This document shows, piece by piece, positions 5,873 through 8,412 of a stretch of 8,412 nt of DNA. Under the pieces are notes generated by a model, which was not told where the DNA came from, did not search any database, and saw nothing but the letters and a program-made list of their open reading frames with translations. A program made the position numbers and the translations under genes. This DNA comes from Candidatus Zixiibacteriota bacterium (GTDB lineage Bacteria; Zixibacteria; MSB-5A5; GN15; FEB-12). The stretch covers positions 1 through 8,412 of the forward strand of contig JAUXBO010000086.1 in NCBI GenBank assembly GCA_030619345.1, read 5' to 3'. Position 1 is the stretch's first letter; each line of letters opens with the position of its first letter.

Positions 5873-7951
5873 CTATTTATCTTCTTCCGGGCCGTCGACC
5901 TGCTGTGGTACCAGTCGTCCGACAACAGCCAGCAGTACCGCGCATAGGATAACGATGGTCGTCATCGTCGGCCAGACGCCTTCCACAAACGTTGATTCAT
6001 ATTTCCAGAAACCGATGGCAACAATAGCAGTGCCCATGAAGAGGGCATAAGACTGTGCCTTTCCGGTTTGTATTAAACGAAGCAGATTTCCGAGTTGACA
6101 TACAACCCAGCCGGAGCCGTTGACGGCGCCATCGACAATCCATTTGTCAATCCACATTTTGAAATCTGACCAGACCATGGTCAGCCAGGCGGTGCCGTTG
6201 ACCGCGCCGTCGATCCCACGGGCATCGAAAGTCCACATGAATCGTGCAAAGGCCATAATTGGATTGAGAAGGATGATGTGGTAGATCTCATCAAAATACC
6301 ATTTGTTGTAGGAACCGAGATAGAGCGGACGGATCTTTGCGCCGATCTTCTCAGCCGAAATAGATTTTTTGTAATACATCAAGTAGGCCAGCCCAATACC
6401 GGACAGCGCCATCACTGTCGCGATGAACGCATTCAAAAACGAGAAGTGGGGATAGTATGCTTCACCATGATAGACAAAAGCGGCAAATCCTTTGGACAGC
6501 CATGGAATTCCCACCCAACCGGCGCAGACGGCCAATACGGCCAGGACAATCAGGGAGTAGCTCATGCTCTTGGGAGATTCATGGGCATGCTCATAGCGAT
6601 GCTCGTCGTGTGGCTTGCCAAAAAATACCATAAAGCAGAGCCGCCACATGTAGAAGGCTGTCATAAACGCAATCACCAGAGTCAGGACGTAGAAAATCGG
6701 GTGATGGGCGGTCGTAGCAACAATCTCGTCTTTCGACCAGAACCCGGCGAGGGGGAAAATTCCGGAAATGGATAGCGCACCGATCATGAAAGTAGGTGCG
6801 GTAATTTTAAGTTTCGAAAGCAGCCCGCCCATTTCACGGATGTCGTTGGTATGTACGGCATGGATAATCGAACCTGCCGCGAGGAAGAGCAAGGCCTTGA
6901 AAAAGGCGTGTGTCATCAGATGGAAAGTACCAGCATAGAAGCCGGGAGAATGATGTCCCACAGCGGTGTCGTAGCCGTAAAGGCCGAGGGCCATAATCAT
7001 GTAACCGAGTTGACTGACCGTCGAGTAGGCCAGGATGCGTTTGATATCTACCTGTGTTATGGCAATGGTGGCCGCCAGCAAGGATGTTATGACACCAATA
7101 ATCGCCACCACAATAGAGGCTTCAGCCGATCCGACAAACAGACTCATGGAGCGCGCCACAAGATAAACTCCGGCGGCAACCATAGTTGCGGCATGGATTA
7201 GCGCGGATACGGGGGTGGGTCCTTCCATTGCATCAGGGAGCCAGACATGAAGCGGGAACTGGGCCGACTTGCCGATCGCACCACAAAATACTCCGATAGC
7301 CGCGATAGTGAGAACCCCAGCCGGAATTGCGCCGGCCCCGACCAGTTCGAACAGCTCGCCATAATTTAGCGTGCCGGCATAAGTTATCAGTATCATAAGA
7401 CCGACAAGGGAACCAAGATCACCGATACGGGTGGTGATGAAGGCTTTCTTGCAGGCATCGGCGGCCGATTTTTTCTCAAACCAGAAACCGATCAACAGGT
7501 ATGAAGTCAGTCCGACCAGTTCCCAGAAGATAAAGATCATAAAGAAGTTGTTAGCCAGAACCAGTCCGAGCATCGAGAACAAGAAGAGCGAGAGATAAGC
7601 GAAAAACCGGCTGAAAAGCGGGTCACCATGCATATAGCCGAGCGAGTAAATCTCAACGCAGGCGCCAACCGTTGTGACCACGACCAGCATTACTGCCGTG
7701 AGCGGATCTACGAGGATACCCAACTCCAGCGAGAAATTGCCAACCTCAACGAACTTATAGAATGCTTCATACGTCTCGCCATCCCGGCCGAGCGTCTCAA
7801 ACAGCACCCAGATTGACATTATCCAGGAAACAACAATAGTAGCAATAGAATATCCGGCGGCAATCTTTTCTTTCCAGCGCAGGAAAAAGACAATCATAAC
7901 AAATGATAAGAGTGGTAACAAAAAGATCAGATATGCATTTTCAGTCATCAT
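5873..7951 (-). CDS. nuoL: NADH-quinone oxidoreductase subunit L
   Basis: NuoL (692 residues; E. coli 613) is the distal antiporter-like proton-pumping subunit of complex I, with the long lateral helix that ties the membrane arm together. Key residues are present: E144 in FIFWELVGLTSYLLIG, D178 in TTRIGDLGS, K228 in AIGKSAQFPLHVWLPDAMEG, H253 in SALIHAATMVAAGVYL, H344/H348/K352 in FHLMTHAFFKALLFLAAG, and K407 in FPLAGFWSKDEI. They correspond by motif to E. coli E144, D178, K229, H254, H334/H338/K342 and K399. The C-terminal third carries the lateral-helix region and ends in a final membrane helix and an acidic tail (GPEEDK). Two copies of a DGAVNG motif, 26 residues apart (about 580 and 606), lie before QTGKAQSYALF. 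The start is one of two adjacent ATGs (7951 or 7948); ribosome-site spacing favours the second. Residue numbers here count from 7951. The gene lies 4 bases after nuoK and 28 bases before nuoM. Confidence 0.97.
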   Translation of the reverse strand: MMTENAYLIFLLPLLSFVMIVFFLRWKEKIAAGYSIATIVVSWIMSIWVLFETLGRDGETYEAFYKFVEVGNFSLELGILVDPLTAVMLVVVTTVGACVEIYSLGYMHGDPLFSRFFAYLSLFLFSMLGLVLANNFFMIFIFWELVGLTSYLLIGFWFEKKSAADACKKAFITTRIGDLGSLVGLMILITYAGTLNYGELFELVGAGAIPAGVLTIAAIGVFCGAIGKSAQFPLHVWLPDAMEGPTPVSALIHAATMVAAGVYLVARSMSLFVGSAEASIVVAIIGVITSLLAATIAITQVDIKRILAYSTVSQLGYMIMALGLYGYDTAVGHHSPGFYAGTFHLMTHAFFKALLFLAAGSIIHAVHTNDIREMGGLLSKLKITAPTFMIGALSISGIFPLAGFWSKDEIVATTAHHPIFYVLTLVIAFMTAFYMWRLCFMVFFGKPHDEHRYEHAHESPKSMSYSLIVLAVLAVCAGWVGIPWLSKGFAAFVYHGEAYYPHFSFLNAFIATVMALSGIGLAYLMYYKKSISAEKIGAKIRPLYLGSYNKWYFDEIYHIILLNPIMAFARFMWTFDARGIDGAVNGTAWLTMVWSDFKMWIDKWIVDGAVNGSGWVVCQLGNLLRLIQTGKAQSYALFMGTAIVAIGFWKYESTFVEGVWPTMTTIVILCAVLLAVVGRLVPQQVDGPEEDK
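6113..6214 (-). repeat. Internal 26-codon repeat in the C-terminal region of nuoL
   Basis: Two imperfect direct copies of a 24-base segment, 6191-6214 and 6113-6136, match at 20 of 24 positions with a 78-base period. They encode IDGAVNGT at residues 580-587 and VDGAVNGS at 606-613, each followed by an aromatic, hydrophobic stretch (AWLTMVWSDF and GWVVCQLGNL). The mismatches fall mostly at third codon positions, so this is an old in-frame duplication kept under protein selection rather than a recent DNA repeat. Confidence 0.6.
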
Positions 7952-7953
7952 AT

Positions 7954-7958
7954 TCCTA
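7954..7958 (-). promoter_or_regulatory. Ribosome binding site of nuoL, overlapping the nuoK stop
   Basis: On the minus strand TAGGA includes the nuoK TAG stop and forms the Shine-Dalgarno sequence of nuoL. It sits 2 bases from the first of two consecutive ATG codons (7951) and 5 bases from the second (7948). The same 5-base spacing is used by the DUF502 gene and the EIIA-CBS gene in this window, so the second ATG may be the real start. The difference is one methionine. Confidence 0.6.
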
Positions 7959-8255
7959 CCACTTCATCACATTTACATAGTCGGATTTGACGCCGCGCCA
8001 GTTACGATAGATCAGGAGGACAATAGCCAGTCCGACCACAGCCTCAGCGGCGGCGATAACAATAACAAAAACTGCAAACAGTTGACCGGAGAGGCCGTCG
8101 GCGATAATAAATTTGTTAAATGTCACCAGGTTGATATTTACAGCGTTGAACATCAACTCCAACGACATCAGAATGCCAATTACGTTGCGTCGGGTCATGA
8201 CGCCATAGATACCGATGCTGAACAAAATTGCAGCCAGAGCCAGGTATGGAAACAT
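7956..8255 (-). CDS. nuoK: NADH-quinone oxidoreductase subunit K
   Basis: NuoK (99 residues, normal length) is the small three-helix, MrpC-like subunit of the complex I membrane arm. It carries the glutamates that link the quinone end to the antiporter-like subunits. Three membrane helices are visible at about residues 3-20, 26-46 and 58-83. The two conserved buried glutamates are E33 (in SLELMFNAVNIN) and E71 (in AAAEAVVGLA), matching E36 and E72 of the E. coli protein. The C-terminus is short and charged (RNWRGVKSDYVNVMKW). The ATG at 8255 is preceded by AGAGGA at 8265-8270 with a 9-base spacer and overlaps the nuoJ stop. The stop lies 4 bases before nuoL. Nothing unusual was seen. Confidence 0.97.
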   Translation of the reverse strand: MFPYLALAAILFSIGIYGVMTRRNVIGILMSLELMFNAVNINLVTFNKFIIADGLSGQLFAVFVIVIAAAEAVVGLAIVLLIYRNWRGVKSDYVNVMKW

Positions 8256-8412
8256 TAAGACGCTTCCTCTCTGGCCAGGACGATAGCGCCGATCATGGCG
8301 GCTAACAATAGTACCGAAACAACTTCAAACGGAAGCATGTACTCGGTCATCAGATATTTACCTATTACGAGCGTGTTATTCTCAGGCAAAGCCTGATCGC
8401 TCATACGCCAAA
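8255..8412 (-). CDS. nuoJ: NADH-quinone oxidoreductase subunit J, C-terminal part (5' end outside window)
   Basis: This is the last 51 codons of complex I subunit J, a membrane subunit at the junction between the quinone site and the pumping arm. The frame, read from base 8410 leftward, ends in REEAS and a TAA stop. It contains the NuoJ C-terminal signature: a short loop (KYLMTEYMLPFE, residues 18-29 of the visible part) followed by the last membrane helix (VVSVLLLAAMIGAIVLA, visible residues 30-46). The stop overlaps the nuoK ATG by one base (TAATG), which is typical of translationally coupled nuoJ-nuoK pairs. The 5' portion, with the other helices, lies beyond the right edge. The identification rests on this tail plus the position directly upstream of nuoK, and both agree. 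Confidence 0.93.
   Translation of the reverse strand, partial: WRMSDQALPENNTLVIGKYLMTEYMLPFEVVSVLLLAAMIGAIVLAREEAS

Noticed and set aside
5845..5925. Upstream ATG that would extend NuoM by 27 residues
   Set aside because: The extension is polar, overlaps the nuoL 3' end by 53 bases and has no counterpart in the family. The GGAGGT at 5857-5862 lies downstream of it and points to the later ATG.
6278..6775. Open frame of 165 codons on the plus strand
   Set aside because: It lies wholly antisense to nuoL, has no recognisable domain and no ribosome site I trust, and nuoL is certain on the other strand. The same applies to plus-strand frames at 6851-7201, 3421-3654 and 1739-2011.
1..8412. A novel defence, CRISPR or mobile system
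   Set aside because: All sequence is accounted for by eight conserved genes and short gaps. No direct-repeat array, transposase, integrase, toxin-antitoxin pair or nuclease motif was seen.

Overview
The window is a gene-dense stretch of bacterial chromosome. Every supportable gene lies on the minus strand, so transcription runs from high to low coordinates. Base composition is about 50% G+C by eye. No RNA gene, CRISPR array, insertion sequence or integration site was seen, and no gap between genes exceeds 100 bases. The source looks like a free-living respiring bacterium. NuoL is long (692 residues) and GTG or other non-ATG starts occur. My guess is an uncultured lineage of the FCB or deltaproteobacterial kind, but I cannot prove that from the sequence.

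From the right edge, bases 8412 to 2835 hold the membrane-arm end of a nuo operon: the 3' end of nuoJ, then nuoK, nuoL, nuoM and nuoN. They are packed with a 1-base overlap or gaps of 4 to 28 bases. Together they encode the proton-pumping membrane arm of respiratory complex I (NADH or ferredoxin:quinone oxidoreductase). The three antiporter-like subunits L, M and N keep the charged residues of the pumping channels, so the complex looks functional.

The only clear break in transcription follows nuoN. The 80-base gap at 2755-2834 contains a near-perfect sigma70-type promoter (TTGACT, 17-base spacer, TATAAT) reading leftward, with a 13-bp palindrome over its -35 edge. It should serve a second set of three genes: a DUF502 two-helix membrane protein, a PTS EIIA(Ntr/Fru)-type domain fused to a CBS pair (overlapping DUF502 by 14 bases), and a Na+/Ca2+-exchanger-superfamily membrane protein that runs off the left edge. 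The exchanger has no ATG at its N-terminus. It is separated from the EIIA-CBS gene by a small cluster of GTTAG/CTAAC repeats that can fold in several alternative ways.

Overall this is energy conservation (complex I) next to a small membrane and ion-homeostasis module with a phosphorylatable, nucleotide-sensing regulator. I found no convincing new defence system, mobile element or RNA. The most useful leads are the internal promoter with its palindrome, the repeat cluster in front of the exchanger, and the gene neighbourhood itself.
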